Source: Amycolatopsis sp. CA-230715 (GTDB lineage Bacteria; Actinomycetota; Actinomycetes; Mycobacteriales; Pseudonocardiaceae). From it: a stretch of DNA of 64,000 nt. The notes under the pieces are model-generated. The model made no database searches and was not told the origin of the DNA. It worked only from the letters and a program-made list of their open reading frames with translations. Both the position numbers and the translations under genes were made by a program. The stretch spans positions 1,487,501 through 1,551,500 of the forward strand of contig NZ_CP059997.1 in assembly GCF_018736145.1 (NCBI RefSeq). Direction: 5' to 3'. Shown here one piece after another: positions 19,515 to 28,331 of the stretch (within the stretch, counting starts at the first letter, position 1; each line of letters starts with the position of its first letter).

Positions 19515-20072
19515 TCACTGAGACGCTTCGCGCCGCTGCTCCATCGCACACGCGGCCATCGCCAGCGGGCCGGGGACCAGCGCGGCCACCGGCGGCAGCA
19601 CCCACGCGCACAGCGCCGCGGTCGCGAACGCGAGCAGGAGCAGCAGGCTGCCGCCGGGATCGGCGAAACTCGCCGCGGCCGCGTCCGCGTAAGCCCGTCG
19701 CCAACCCCGCGCAGGCATCGCCACCGCGCGCAGTCCGATCACGGCCAGTGCCACGGCGACGAGCGCGAGCGCCACCGTGAACGGCTTCCCGCCGGGCAAC
19801 CCGGCGCCCGCGAGCAGGAAATCGGCTGCCAGCACCGAAGCGACGCCGATCATCGCGAGCCCAGCGAGAAGGTCCGCGCGCCAGCGCGCCCGCCGGGAGA
19901 ACGCGCGCCAGAACGACCCCCTGCCGCCCCGCAGCACCTCGCACGCGGTCGACAGCGCCGCGGGCGCGGTCACCACCGGCAGGCACGCGACGGTCGTCGC
20001 GATCCCGACGCTGAGCACGTCGGCGAACAGCTCGAACCTCGGCCCGAACAGCTCACCCGGTTCCCGGCTCAT
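19515..20072 (-). CDS. YesL-like (DUF624) membrane protein
   Basis: The 185-aa protein has about five hydrophobic segments. An N-terminal SVGIATTVACLPVVTAPAALSTACEVLRGG, followed by SFWRAFSRRARW, fits the DUF624/YesL family often found with carbohydrate ABC transporters. Its ATG overlaps the permease stop by 4 nt, making it the last gene of the sugar operon. Function is unknown. Confidence 0.65.
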   Translation of the reverse strand: MSREPGELFGPRFELFADVLSVGIATTVACLPVVTAPAALSTACEVLRGGRGSFWRAFSRRARWRADLLAGLAMIGVASVLAADFLLAGAGLPGGKPFTVALALVAVALAVIGLRAVAMPARGWRRAYADAAAASFADPGGSLLLLLAFATAALCAWVLPPVAALVPGPLAMAACAMEQRREASQ

Positions 20073-20899
20073 CCCTTCAGCCCCGAATTCGCCATGCCCT
20101 CCACCAAAAAGCGTTGGAAGGCGAGGAAGAACAGCACGATCGGCAGCAGCGCGATGACCGACATCGCGAACATCGGGCCGTACGCCGACTGGCTCGAGGT
20201 GTCGACGAAGTTCCGCAGCGCCAACGTGATGGTGAACTTCGCGGGCTCGAACAGGTAGATGAGCTGGGTGAAGAAGTCGTTCCAGGTCCAGATGAAGGTG
20301 AAGATCGCGGTGGTGATCAGCGCGGGCCTGGTCAGCGGCAGCACGATCCGGGAGAACGTGCGGAACGGGCCGCACCCGTCGATCCTGGCCGCCTCCTCGA
20401 GTTCGCGGGGCAGCCCGCGCATGAACTGCACGATCAGGAACACGAAGAAGGCGTCCGTGGCGAGGAACTTCGGCAGGATCATCGGCCAGAACGTGTTCAC
20501 CATGCCGAGCTGGTTGAACACGATGTACTGCGGGATCAGCACCGCGTGGTGCGGCAGCATGATGGTGGCGATCATGAACGCGAACAGCGGCCCGCGCAGC
20601 CGGAACCGCAGCCGCGCGAACGCGTACGCGGCCAGCGAGCAGCTGAGGACGTTGCCCAGCACAGCGCCGCCCGAGATGATCAGCGAGTTCGTCAGCAGCT
20701 GCGCCACGCTCACCCCGCCGACGCCGTTGAGCGCCTGCGCGTAGTTCTCCCCGGCGAGGCGGCTCGGCAGCAGGGTGAGGCTGGCGAGGACTTCCGACGC
20801 CGGTTTGAACGACGCCGCGACGAGCCACGCCAACGGGTACAGCATCAGCAGCAGCACCAAAAGGCACACCCCGTGCAGCAGCACGCGCCGGTTCCGCAT
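20069..20899 (-). CDS. Carbohydrate ABC transporter permease (MalG type)
   Basis: The 276-aa protein has six predicted membrane segments and the EAA loop ELEEAARIDGCGPFRTFSRIVLPLTRPAL near residue 185. The N-terminal VLLHGVCLLVLLLMLYPLAWLVAASFKP is typical of CUT1 MalG/UgpE permeases. It pairs with the permease encoded upstream, whose stop overlaps its ATG by 1 nt (TGATG). Confidence 0.9.
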   Translation of the reverse strand: MRNRRVLLHGVCLLVLLLMLYPLAWLVAASFKPASEVLASLTLLPSRLAGENYAQALNGVGGVSVAQLLTNSLIISGGAVLGNVLSCSLAAYAFARLRFRLRGPLFAFMIATIMLPHHAVLIPQYIVFNQLGMVNTFWPMILPKFLATDAFFVFLIVQFMRGLPRELEEAARIDGCGPFRTFSRIVLPLTRPALITTAIFTFIWTWNDFFTQLIYLFEPAKFTITLALRNFVDTSSQSAYGPMFAMSVIALLPIVLFFLAFQRFLVEGMANSGLKG

Positions 20900-21786
20900 C
20901 ACGCCCCCTTGTCCGCGTAGAACACCCACGACCGCGAACTGCGGAACAGCAGCGCCGTCACGAGGCCGATCGCGACCAGCAGCACCCACGCCATCGCGGA
21001 GGCGTACCCCATGTGCGACGCGGTGAACGCGCGGTCGTAGAGGTAGAGCGTGTAGACGAGCGTCGAGTCGGCGGGCCCGCCCTTGCCGCCGCTGATCGCG
21101 AACGCAGGCGTGAACACCTGAAACGCTTGGATCGTCTGCAGCACCAGGTTGAAGAACAGCACCGGCGAGAGCATCGGCAGCGTGATCGACAACAGCTGCC
21201 GCCACCGGCTCGCCCCGTCGACGGCCGCCGCTTCGTAGAGCTCGCGCGGGATCTGCTGCAGCCCGGCGAGGAAGATCACCATCGGCGCGCCGAACTGCCA
21301 CACCGTCAGCAGCGCGACGGTGAGCAGTGCCCAGCCCGGCTGGTTCACCCAGCCACCGAGGTCGAGCCCGACCGACGACAGCACCGAGTCCACCGTGCCG
21401 CCGTCGTTGAACATCGCGCGCCACACCAGCGCGATGCTCATGCTCGCGCCGAGCAGCGACGGCGCGTAGAACGCCGAGCGGTAGAAACCCTTGCCCCGCT
21501 TGACGGAATTGAGCGCGAGCGCGACCACGAGCGCCGCGGCGAGCTGCAGCGGCACCGCGATCACCACGTACAGCGCGGTGTTGCCGACCGACCGCCAGAA
21601 GCGCGGGTCCTCGGTGAACATCTGCGCGTAGTTCCGGATGCCGACCCAGTTCGGCGCGTCGAACAGGTCGTAGTCGGTGAACGACAAATACAGCGAAATC
21701 AGCATCGGCAGCAGCGTCAGCACCACGGCGCCGAGCACCCACGGCGACAGGAACACCCACGCCGCGCCCTGTCGCCGCGTGGTCAT
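20899..21786 (-). CDS. Carbohydrate ABC transporter permease (MalF type)
   Basis: The 295-aa protein starts MTTRRQGAAWVFLSPWVLGAV. It has six membrane segments and an EAA loop (ELYEAAAVDGASRWRQLLSITLPMLSP) near residue 198. It is the first CUT1 permease of the pair. Its ATG overlaps the stop of the binding-protein gene by 4 nt, so translation is coupled. No ATPase gene lies in the operon; in actinomycetes a shared MsiK-type ATPase usually energises such transporters. Confidence 0.9.
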   Translation of the reverse strand: MTTRRQGAAWVFLSPWVLGAVVLTLLPMLISLYLSFTDYDLFDAPNWVGIRNYAQMFTEDPRFWRSVGNTALYVVIAVPLQLAAALVVALALNSVKRGKGFYRSAFYAPSLLGASMSIALVWRAMFNDGGTVDSVLSSVGLDLGGWVNQPGWALLTVALLTVWQFGAPMVIFLAGLQQIPRELYEAAAVDGASRWRQLLSITLPMLSPVLFFNLVLQTIQAFQVFTPAFAISGGKGGPADSTLVYTLYLYDRAFTASHMGYASAMAWVLLVAIGLVTALLFRSSRSWVFYADKGA

Positions 21787-23054
21787 TGCTTCAACTCCGC
21801 GGCGGCTTCGGTGAGGTAGTCCCGTGCCGCCTCCAGCGGGCTCATCCGCTCGAAGGACACCTGGTCGTAGTCGCGCTGAAAGGTGCTCTGCAACGTGTTG
21901 TCCCCCTTCGGCGGTGCCGGGGGCGGCGGGGCGAGCCTGCCTTCGAGCCCCTTCTGCAGGTCCGCGATCCGGCGGTCGAACCCTTTCAGCCCCGGATCCA
22001 CCTTCGCCCGCACGCCGTCGTTGACCGGGATTCCCCTCGACACGCCGAGCACCTCGCCCGCGCCGGGATCGTTGAGCAGGAAGTCGATCAGCATGGCCGC
22101 CTCCGCCGGGTGCGGGCTGCGCGCGGAGACCCCGATCAGCATGGCCGGTTTGAAGTACTGGCCGGGTTTCCCGTCCGGCCCGACCGGCATCGGCGCTATC
22201 CGGACGCTGTCGCCGACCAGGGACTTGTACCCGCTCGACGCCGCGTCCCAGCTCGGGTCGGACACCGCGTTCCCGCGCCCCATCGGGGTGTTGTCCAGCG
22301 CACCGTCCATCTGGGTGGTCTGGCGCGCCGAGCTGACCGCGCCCTCGCGGCGCAGGGTCGTGCACCACTGCCAGAACTCGGCGAGGTCTTCGTCCGTGAA
22401 GGCGATCCCGCCACCGTCGTAGAGCGCCTTTCCCTTGCCCCGCAACCACACCTCGAACCAGTCCTCGGAGTAGCCGGGATCGGTCGAGCCCGCTTTCCCG
22501 GTGGCGGCGGCGACCTTGCGCCACGCCGCCGCCCAGTCGTCCCAGGTCCAGGTGGCGGCCGGTTCGGCGGCGCCCGCCTTCGCCCACAGCGTCGAGTCGT
22601 AGGCGATCGCCTGCGTGCCGCGCGCCATCGGCACCGCGTACTGGACGCCGCCGAGCTGCCCGGTGCGCAGCAGCGCCGGGTCCATCTGGTCGCGGCGCAG
22701 CTCGGGACGCTTGGCGAGGTCGAGCAGGATGCCCGAGCCCGCGTACTGGCTGATCTGGCGGTAGTCGAGCTGCATGACGTCCGGTGCGTCACCGCCCGCC
22801 GCCTGCGTGGCGAGCTTCTGCTTGTAGGGCTCGTAGGAGGAGAACGAGGTCTGCACGGTGATGCCGGGATGGGTCCGCCGGAACGCGGCGATCGCCTTCT
22901 CGGTCGCCTTCGCCCTGCCTTCGTTGCCCCACCAGGAAAACCGCAGCGCGACACCACCCGAAACGCCCTCGGCGCCACCGCAGGCCGCCACGAGTCCACA
23001 GAGGACCGTCAGGCAGCAGGCCAGCGCGGACACCGTTGTCCACTTGCGACGCAT
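21783..23054 (-). CDS. Sugar ABC transporter substrate-binding lipoprotein
   Basis: The 423-aa protein has a signal sequence ending in lipobox LVAAC near residue 25. An extracellular solute-binding protein family 1 domain follows (LRFSWWGNEGRAKATEKAIAAF; GGDAPDVMQLDYRQISQYAGSG). It delivers a carbohydrate to the two permeases downstream. ATG 23054, 8 nt after GAGG, is favoured over GTG 23063. A Pro-rich stretch (LAPPPPAPPKG) near residue 375 is unusual and may be a flexible linker. Confidence 0.9.
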   Translation of the reverse strand: MRRKWTTVSALACCLTVLCGLVAACGGAEGVSGGVALRFSWWGNEGRAKATEKAIAAFRRTHPGITVQTSFSSYEPYKQKLATQAAGGDAPDVMQLDYRQISQYAGSGILLDLAKRPELRRDQMDPALLRTGQLGGVQYAVPMARGTQAIAYDSTLWAKAGAAEPAATWTWDDWAAAWRKVAAATGKAGSTDPGYSEDWFEVWLRGKGKALYDGGGIAFTDEDLAEFWQWCTTLRREGAVSSARQTTQMDGALDNTPMGRGNAVSDPSWDAASSGYKSLVGDSVRIAPMPVGPDGKPGQYFKPAMLIGVSARSPHPAEAAMLIDFLLNDPGAGEVLGVSRGIPVNDGVRAKVDPGLKGFDRRIADLQKGLEGRLAPPPPAPPKGDNTLQSTFQRDYDQVSFERMSPLEAARDYLTEAAAELKQ

Positions 23055-23070
23055 GTCGCCCACCTCGCCG

Positions 23071-23805
23071 TCATTCGCCGCCGTAGGGCAGCGTCACTCC
23101 CGGTATTCCGTACTCCTCGCGGCGTCCGCACATGCCGTATCCGTCGCGCCTGGACGGGATCGCTTCGCGCACGCCCGAAGCGGCGAGGTGGCTCGCGTCC
23201 CCGTTCGCGAGCGCTTTCAGGTGGTCGCCGGTCAGCTCGGCGGCGGCGAGCGCGCCCGCACGCCACTTCGGCACCCAGTCCGCGATTTTCGGTGCCACGA
23301 GCGCGGCCGCCGCGCGGTGGAACTCCCGCAGCGGCCCGGTGTCGCCGTCGTCGAACGCGTCCTTCAACCGCAGGTACCCGCGCACCGCGAGATCGCGCCT
23401 GCGCCTCGCGGCGTCGTCGGTGCCGGGAGAGGGCAGTGCGGCCGCTTCGGCGTAGGCGGCCGGATCCGCGAGCACCTCGGGCGGGAAGGTGAACACCGCG
23501 TCGCCTGCCTCCGGCAGCCCGCTGTTCTGCATCAGCACCGTGACGCGCAGATCGCCGCGCTGGACCATGCGGTGCACGGTGCCCGGCGAAAACCACACGA
23601 TAGAACCGGCTTCGAGCGGGGTCTCGCGATAACCGCCGCCGACACTCAATGTGTGCGCGGCGCCCTTGCCGCCCGTGACGACGTAGGCCTCGGTGCACGC
23701 GAGGTGGACGTGCGGGCTGCCGCCGCACACCCCGTCCTCCGCCTCCCATTCGTAGGCGCGCAGGTGCGAAACCCCGATCCCGCCGGGGAGTGGGAACTCG
23801 GTCAC
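23071..23805 (-). CDS. Cupin domain protein
   Basis: The 244-aa protein has an N-terminal cupin: GSPHVHLACTEAYVVTGGKG carries two His and a Glu as candidate metal ligands, and GSIVWFSPGTVHRMVQRG supplies the second cupin motif with a His. The C-terminal half is mostly helical with no motif I recognise. The start is GTG at 23805, with GAGGC upstream and a 4-nt overlap with the previous stop. Its place between a PmoA-like protein and the sugar-binding protein suggests sugar processing or sensing. Confidence 0.75.
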   Translation of the reverse strand: MTEFPLPGGIGVSHLRAYEWEAEDGVCGGSPHVHLACTEAYVVTGGKGAAHTLSVGGGYRETPLEAGSIVWFSPGTVHRMVQRGDLRVTVLMQNSGLPEAGDAVFTFPPEVLADPAAYAEAAALPSPGTDDAARRRRDLAVRGYLRLKDAFDDGDTGPLREFHRAAAALVAPKIADWVPKWRAGALAAAELTGDHLKALANGDASHLAASGVREAIPSRRDGYGMCGRREEYGIPGVTLPYGGE

Positions 23806-24725
23806 GATGCCTCCTCGAAGGGATGCGTCTTCAGGTACCGCTCGACCCGCTCGTGGTCCCACGCCCCGTCGGCGAGGACCACGCGGTACCGGTACCGGAA
23901 GCTCTCCCCCGGTGGCAGCGCGAACTCCTCGAAGAACGCCCACGAGAACGCCACCGTGGGCGTGGCCGTGGTGCGGACGAACCAGTGCGACTCGTGGATG
24001 GCGTCGTCGTTTTCGGGCGCGTGCGCGAAAACCAGCGTCGAGTGCGCGTCGAACTCGTCGTGCTCGCCGACGAACGCGAGCCACGGCGACTGCTCCCCCA
24101 TCAGCTCCTCACCGGTGCGCCCGCCGGAGGCGAGCACCTGCCCGCCCGCGAACTCGCGCGGACCGCGCCAGTGCAACCCGGTGTACCCGGCGAGCTCGCG
24201 TCCCGCGGTGGTCGGGCTGCCGAAGCGCAGGTACTCGTCACGGGTGTTGGTCAGCTCGATCGACCAGTCCAGCGCCCACGCGCCCTCGTCGGGTTCCGCC
24301 GAGTGGACGATGATCCGCCTGCGCTCGCTCGCCCACTCGTCGCCGCCGTGCTCGATCCAGGTGAGCCGTTCGGTGAAGGCCAGCCGGTCACCGTCCACTT
24401 CGAACTCGGTGAACCCGTCGTGGCGCATGGACCCGATCACCTCCGGCAGGTCCTGGTACCAGTCACCGGGAACGTAGGTGTGCCCGCCCCAGAAGTTCTG
24501 CCCCGACAGGTGGCTCGCGGTCATCTGCAGGCCCTTGTGCCAGCGGTGGTCGTTCGGCCGGTACGCGCTGACCACGTTGCCCGCCAGTGTCCTCAGTGGA
24601 TGCGCGTAGGGCTTGCGCGCCTCGTAGGCCACCGGATCCGGTTTGTACACATAGGACAGCAATTCGACGCCGCCGGACTCGACGATGATCCGTTCGCCGT
24701 GCCGATGGGTGACGGTGAGGCTCAC
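23802..24725 (-). CDS. PmoA-like (DUF6807) family protein
   Basis: The 307-aa protein carries NDHRWHKGLQMTASHLSGQNFWGG near residue 58, close to the DHxHHxG...FW signature of the PmoA-annotated family (PF14100). That family is found in sugar-catabolic loci and is not a methane monooxygenase subunit. It is predicted to be a beta-sandwich related to aldose epimerase-like folds; activity is unknown. It is translationally coupled both to the oxidoreductase upstream and to the cupin downstream. Confidence 0.7.
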   Translation of the reverse strand: MSLTVTHRHGERIIVESGGVELLSYVYKPDPVAYEARKPYAHPLRTLAGNVVSAYRPNDHRWHKGLQMTASHLSGQNFWGGHTYVPGDWYQDLPEVIGSMRHDGFTEFEVDGDRLAFTERLTWIEHGGDEWASERRRIIVHSAEPDEGAWALDWSIELTNTRDEYLRFGSPTTAGRELAGYTGLHWRGPREFAGGQVLASGGRTGEELMGEQSPWLAFVGEHDEFDAHSTLVFAHAPENDDAIHESHWFVRTTATPTVAFSWAFFEEFALPPGESFRYRYRVVLADGAWDHERVERYLKTHPFEEAS

Positions 24726-25849
24726 GAAAGCACTCCTTCGGAAGGGGCCACGATCTTCGAAGCGAGCCCGCCGTCCATCGAGGCGTAGAACGGATCACCC
24801 GGCCCGATCTCCCCCGCCCGCACCGGAAAACCAGTGAGCGCGGCCTTGTACAGCGCGGCGACGAACTCCAGCGACCGCCTGCCGTCCGCGCCGCTCGACG
24901 GCGGTCTGGTGCCCGCGCGCAGCGCCGCCAGCACGTGCGGCAGCTGCGCGGTGTGCGAGCTGGGCACGTCGCCACCGGGCGTGCGCCAGCGCGCCACGCG
25001 CCGTTCGTCCTCGACGTGCGGCGCGGGCGTGTAGACGAAGTCCGCGTTGGAATACCCGTAGAGGTGGGTCAGCTCGACGGTCGCGTCCGCGCAGTCGAGC
25101 CGGATCCTGCTCACCTCGTCCGGCGAGAGCACGCTGTTGACCACGGTCGCCATCGCCCCGGAGGCGAACCGGACGAGCGCGGTCGAAACGTCGTCGGTCG
25201 CCACGTCGTGCACGAGCCGACAGGTCATCGCGCGCACCTCGGCCCACGGCCCGAGCAGGTGCAGCAGCAGGTCCATCTGGTGGATGCCGTGCCCCATCGC
25301 GGGCCCGCCGCCCTCGGTCTCCCACTTCCCGCGCCACGGCACCGCGTAGTAGGCGGCGTCGCGGTACCAGGTCGTCTGGCAGTGCGCGACCAGCGGGCGC
25401 CCCAGCTCACCGCCGTCGAGCAGGGCCCGGAGGTGATCGGCGCCGGAGCCGTACCGCTGCTGGAACACGAACGCCGCGTAGGTCCCGTTCGCGGCCTCGG
25501 CGGCCGTGATCGCGTCGTATCCCGCCAGCGACAGGCACGGCGGCTTCTCGCACCACGCCCACGCCCCGCTGTCCAGCACCGCGGTGACCCCGCCGGTGTG
25601 CGCCGACGGCGGCGTGCAGATCGACACCAGGTCCGGCCGCTGCTCGGCGAGCAGCGGCGCGAGATCCGGGTAGGCCGCGATCCCGCCCGACCGCGCGGCG
25701 AACTCGCGCGCCCTGGTTTCGTCGAGGTCGGCCACGGCCACCAGTTCGACGTCGTTGTCGAAGAAGGCTTCCCGGTGGGCCTTCGCGATCCCGCCGGTGC
25801 CCGCGATCGCCGCGCGAAAGCGCTTTCCAGTCGTTGCGGAGTCAGCCAA
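24722..25849 (-). CDS. Gfo/Idh/MocA family oxidoreductase
   Basis: The 375-aa protein has an N-terminal NAD(P)-binding fold (FRAAIAGTGGIAKAHREAF, residues 11-29) and the EKP-containing motif WCEKPPCLSLAGYD near residue 100. The C-terminal substrate domain includes GGPAMGHGIHQMDLLLHLLG, whose His and Asp are the usual catalytic pair. It oxidises or reduces a sugar or sugar acid. It is the first gene of a seven-gene carbohydrate operon; a LacI-type operator overlaps its codons 8-11 and another lies 36 bp upstream. Confidence 0.87.
   Translation of the reverse strand: MADSATTGKRFRAAIAGTGGIAKAHREAFFDNDVELVAVADLDETRAREFAARSGGIAAYPDLAPLLAEQRPDLVSICTPPSAHTGGVTAVLDSGAWAWCEKPPCLSLAGYDAITAAEAANGTYAAFVFQQRYGSGADHLRALLDGGELGRPLVAHCQTTWYRDAAYYAVPWRGKWETEGGGPAMGHGIHQMDLLLHLLGPWAEVRAMTCRLVHDVATDDVSTALVRFASGAMATVVNSVLSPDEVSRIRLDCADATVELTHLYGYSNADFVYTPAPHVEDERRVARWRTPGGDVPSSHTAQLPHVLAALRAGTRPPSSGADGRRSLEFVAALYKAALTGFPVRAGEIGPGDPFYASMDGGLASKIVAPSEGVLS
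25816..25827. promoter_or_regulatory. LacI-family operator inside the first gene
   Basis: GAAAGCGCTTTC is a perfect 12-bp palindrome with the central CG typical of LacI/GalR sites. It falls within the codons for Gly-Lys-Arg-Phe of the oxidoreductase gene. Confidence 0.72.
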
Positions 25850-25884
25850 TGCCGGTGTCCTCCCGCCCGTGGTGGGTGCGCCTC

Positions 25885-25898
25885 AGAAAGCGCTTTCT
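25885..25898. promoter_or_regulatory. LacI-family operator upstream of the sugar operon
   Basis: AGAAAGCGCTTTCT is a perfect 14-bp palindrome, centred 70 bp upstream of the second copy. Two sites at this spacing suggest cooperative or looping repression. No LacI gene is present in the window. Confidence 0.78.
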
Positions 25899-26009
25899 CA
25901 CGGTAGGGACGCGGTCAGCGCACTGTCAACACCCGCCGGAGACCCGGCCCGCCGGACGGCACACCCGGCGAAACCCTGCGCGGTCGTCGCCACTCGTGCA
26001 ACAAACCGC

Positions 26010-26031
26010 CATAATGTGCGTCACATGCACA
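26010..26031 (+). promoter_or_regulatory. -10-like CATAAT overlapping a TGTGC-N7-GCACA inverted repeat
   Basis: CATAAT (26010-26015) is followed by an inverted repeat with arms TGTGC (26015-26019) and GCACA (26027-26031), placed where transcription would start. It lies about 80 bp before the lysine-catabolic operon. A -35 is not obvious. Confidence 0.45.
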
Positions 26032-26106
26032 ACAGATCGGTGTTCTCGGGTGGATTCGCGGTGGATACCGTGATCCGGTCCCGCACCCCCGACGAGAAGG
26101 AGCACC

Positions 26107-27549
26107 GTGGAGCAGCACACCGCCCGGCCACCCGGCCGGACCGGTTTCGCGGCGAGCGTGCTGCGGCGCAAACCGGTGGAAGCCTTCGTCGACGAAGGCG
26201 GTGTCGGTCAGGGCGGCACCCTGCGCCGGACGCTCGGCCTGACCCAGCTGACCACGCTCAGCATCGGCGCGACGCTGGGCAGCGGCATCTTCGTCATCCT
26301 AGGCGAAGCCGTCCCGGTGGCCGGGCCCGCGGTGGTGCTCTCGTTCGTGCTCGCCGGGGTCACGGCCCTGTTCTCCGCGCTGTCCTACGCGGAGCTGGCG
26401 GGCATGATCCCGCTGTCCGGTTCCTCCTACTCCTACGCCTACGCCACCCTCGGCGAACTGGTCGCCTGGGTGTGCGGCTGGTGCCTGGTGCTCGAATACG
26501 GCGTCTCCGTCGCCTCCGTCGCGGTCGGCTGGGGCCAGTACCTCAACGAGCTGCTCCAGCTCACCTTCGGTGTCGCGATCCCCGACGCGCTGAGCCAGCC
26601 GCCCGGCGACGGCGGGATCGTGAACCTGCCCGCGATCGCGGTCGTGCTGCTCGCGATGTTCCTGCTGCTCGCCGGCGCGAAGGAGAGCGCGACCGTCAAC
26701 ACCGTGATGGTGGTCGTGAAGGTGCTGACGCTCGTGCTGTTCTGCGCGGTGGCGTTCACCGCGGTGCGCGCCGGGAACTTCAGCCCGTTCCTGCCGATGG
26801 GCCTGGCGGGCCTGAGCGCGGGCGGGGCGAAGCTCTTCTTCTCCTACATCGGCTTCGACGCCGCGTCGACCGCGGGCGAGGAGGCGCGCAACCCCCAGCG
26901 CGACCTGCCGCGCGCGATCCTGCTCTCCCTCGGCATCGTCACCGTGCTGTACTGCCTCGTCGCGCTCGCCGCGGTGGGCGCGTTGCCGTGGCAGCGGTTC
27001 GACGGCGAGCAGGCGGCGCTCTCGCACGTGCTGAGCACCATCGTGGACAACAAGCTGTGGGCCGCCCTGCTGGCGGTGGGCGCGATCGTGGCGATCTCCA
27101 GCGTGGTGCTCACCGTGCTCTACGGCCAGACCCGCATCCTGTTCGCGATGTCCCGCGACGGGCTCGTCCCGAAAGCACTGTCCAAAGTAGACCCCAAGAG
27201 CGGCACGCCGAGGGTGAACACGGTCGTCGTGTCGCTGTTCGTCGGCGTGCTCGCGGCCTTCGTCCCGCTCGGGAAGCTCGCCGACGCGACGAGCATCGGC
27301 ACCCTGTTCGCCTTCGGGCTGGTCAACATCGCGGTGCTGCTGCTCCGCCGTCGCCGCCCCGACCTGCCGAGGACGTTCCGCGCGCCGCTCTCCCCGGTCA
27401 CCCCGGTGCTGGGGGTGCTGTGCTGCGGGTACCTGATGTTCAGCCTCGACGTGGCGACGTGGATCGTGTTCGGCTGCTGGATGGTGGCCGGGCTCGTGAT
27501 CTACTTCGCCTACGGCGCCCGGCGCTCCAGGCTGGCGGTGCCCGCATGA
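26107..27549 (+). CDS. APC superfamily amino-acid permease (CAT-like)
   Basis: The 480-aa membrane protein has about 12 hydrophobic segments. Its first helix carries LTQLTTLSIGATLGSGIFVILG, the GxGIF-type substrate site of APC transporters, and FFSYIGFDAASTAGEEARNPQRDLPRAI matches the cationic-amino-acid-transporter branch. The start is GTG at 26107, behind AAGGAG. It is coupled by an ATGA overlap to davA, so lysine (or a related cationic amino acid) is the likely substrate. This is inferred from context. Confidence 0.85.
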   Translation: MEQHTARPPGRTGFAASVLRRKPVEAFVDEGGVGQGGTLRRTLGLTQLTTLSIGATLGSGIFVILGEAVPVAGPAVVLSFVLAGVTALFSALSYAELAGMIPLSGSSYSYAYATLGELVAWVCGWCLVLEYGVSVASVAVGWGQYLNELLQLTFGVAIPDALSQPPGDGGIVNLPAIAVVLLAMFLLLAGAKESATVNTVMVVVKVLTLVLFCAVAFTAVRAGNFSPFLPMGLAGLSAGGAKLFFSYIGFDAASTAGEEARNPQRDLPRAILLSLGIVTVLYCLVALAAVGALPWQRFDGEQAALSHVLSTIVDNKLWAALLAVGAIVAISSVVLTVLYGQTRILFAMSRDGLVPKALSKVDPKSGTPRVNTVVVSLFVGVLAAFVPLGKLADATSIGTLFAFGLVNIAVLLLRRRRPDLPRTFRAPLSPVTPVLGVLCCGYLMFSLDVATWIVFGCWMVAGLVIYFAYGARRSRLAVPA

Positions 27550-28331
27550 TCGTCGGCATTTACCAGGGTCCCGGCGAAACCGGTGACGTCATGGGCGAAA
27601 TCGGTGCCGCCGCCGGGCGCGCCGCAGCCGCGGGCGCATCCCTGCTGGTGTGCCCGGAGATGATCACCACCGGGTACCACATCGGCGCCCGCACGGCCGA
27701 AGTCGCCGAGCCCGCGGACGGGCCGACCGCGCGCCGGATCGCCGGGTTCGCCGCGGACGCGGGCCTCGCGATCGCCTACGGCTACCCGGAACGCGACGGC
27801 GGGACCGTGCACAACAGCGCCATGATCGTCGGCGCGCACGGCGAGCGGCTCGCGAACTACCGCAAGACACACCTGTTCGGCGACATCGACCGGACCGCGT
27901 TCTCCCCCGGCGAGGAAGCCGTGGTGCGCACCGAGATCGACGGTATCGCGGTCGGTGTGGTGATCTGCTACGACGTCGAGTTCCCGGAACTGGTCCGCGC
28001 GCACGCCCTGGCCGGCACCGAACTGCTAGTCGTGCCGACCGCGCTGATGCGCCCGTACGAACTGGTCGCCGACACGCTGGTGCCGACCCGCGCCTACGAA
28101 AGCCAGCTCTTCGTCGCCTACGCCAACCGGTGCGACGTCGAGTCCGAATTGGACTACTGCGGCCGCAGCAGCGTCGTCGCGCCGACCGGTGCGGTGCTGG
28201 CGAAGGCAGGCGGCGGGCCGGAGCTCATTCTGGCCACTGTGGACAGTGCGGTGCTGCGGGCGTCCCGCGCCGAGAACACCCACCTGACCGACCGGCGCCC
28301 CGAGCTGTACGACGGAGAACACCAGGCATGA
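27546..28331 (+). CDS. davA: 5-aminopentanamidase (delta-aminovaleramidase), nitrilase family
   Basis: The 261-aa carbon-nitrogen hydrolase has the Glu-Lys-Cys triad in LLVCPEMITTGY (about residue 38), NYRKTHLFGDIDR (about 107) and VVICYDVEFPE (about 141). Segments such as THLFGDIDRTAFSPG and ESELDYCGRSSVVAP closely resemble Pseudomonas DavA as I remember it. It hydrolyses 5-aminovaleramide to 5-aminovalerate in the lysine monooxygenase pathway. Overlaps of 4 nt with the genes on both sides show tight coupling to the transporter and DavB. Confidence 0.85.
   Translation: MIVGIYQGPGETGDVMGEIGAAAGRAAAAGASLLVCPEMITTGYHIGARTAEVAEPADGPTARRIAGFAADAGLAIAYGYPERDGGTVHNSAMIVGAHGERLANYRKTHLFGDIDRTAFSPGEEAVVRTEIDGIAVGVVICYDVEFPELVRAHALAGTELLVVPTALMRPYELVADTLVPTRAYESQLFVAYANRCDVESELDYCGRSSVVAPTGAVLAKAGGGPELILATVDSAVLRASRAENTHLTDRRPELYDGEHQA

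Noticed and set aside
23802..24725. Particulate methane monooxygenase subunit
   Set aside because: The PmoA label for this family is historical. The protein has no membrane helices and lies in a sugar operon.
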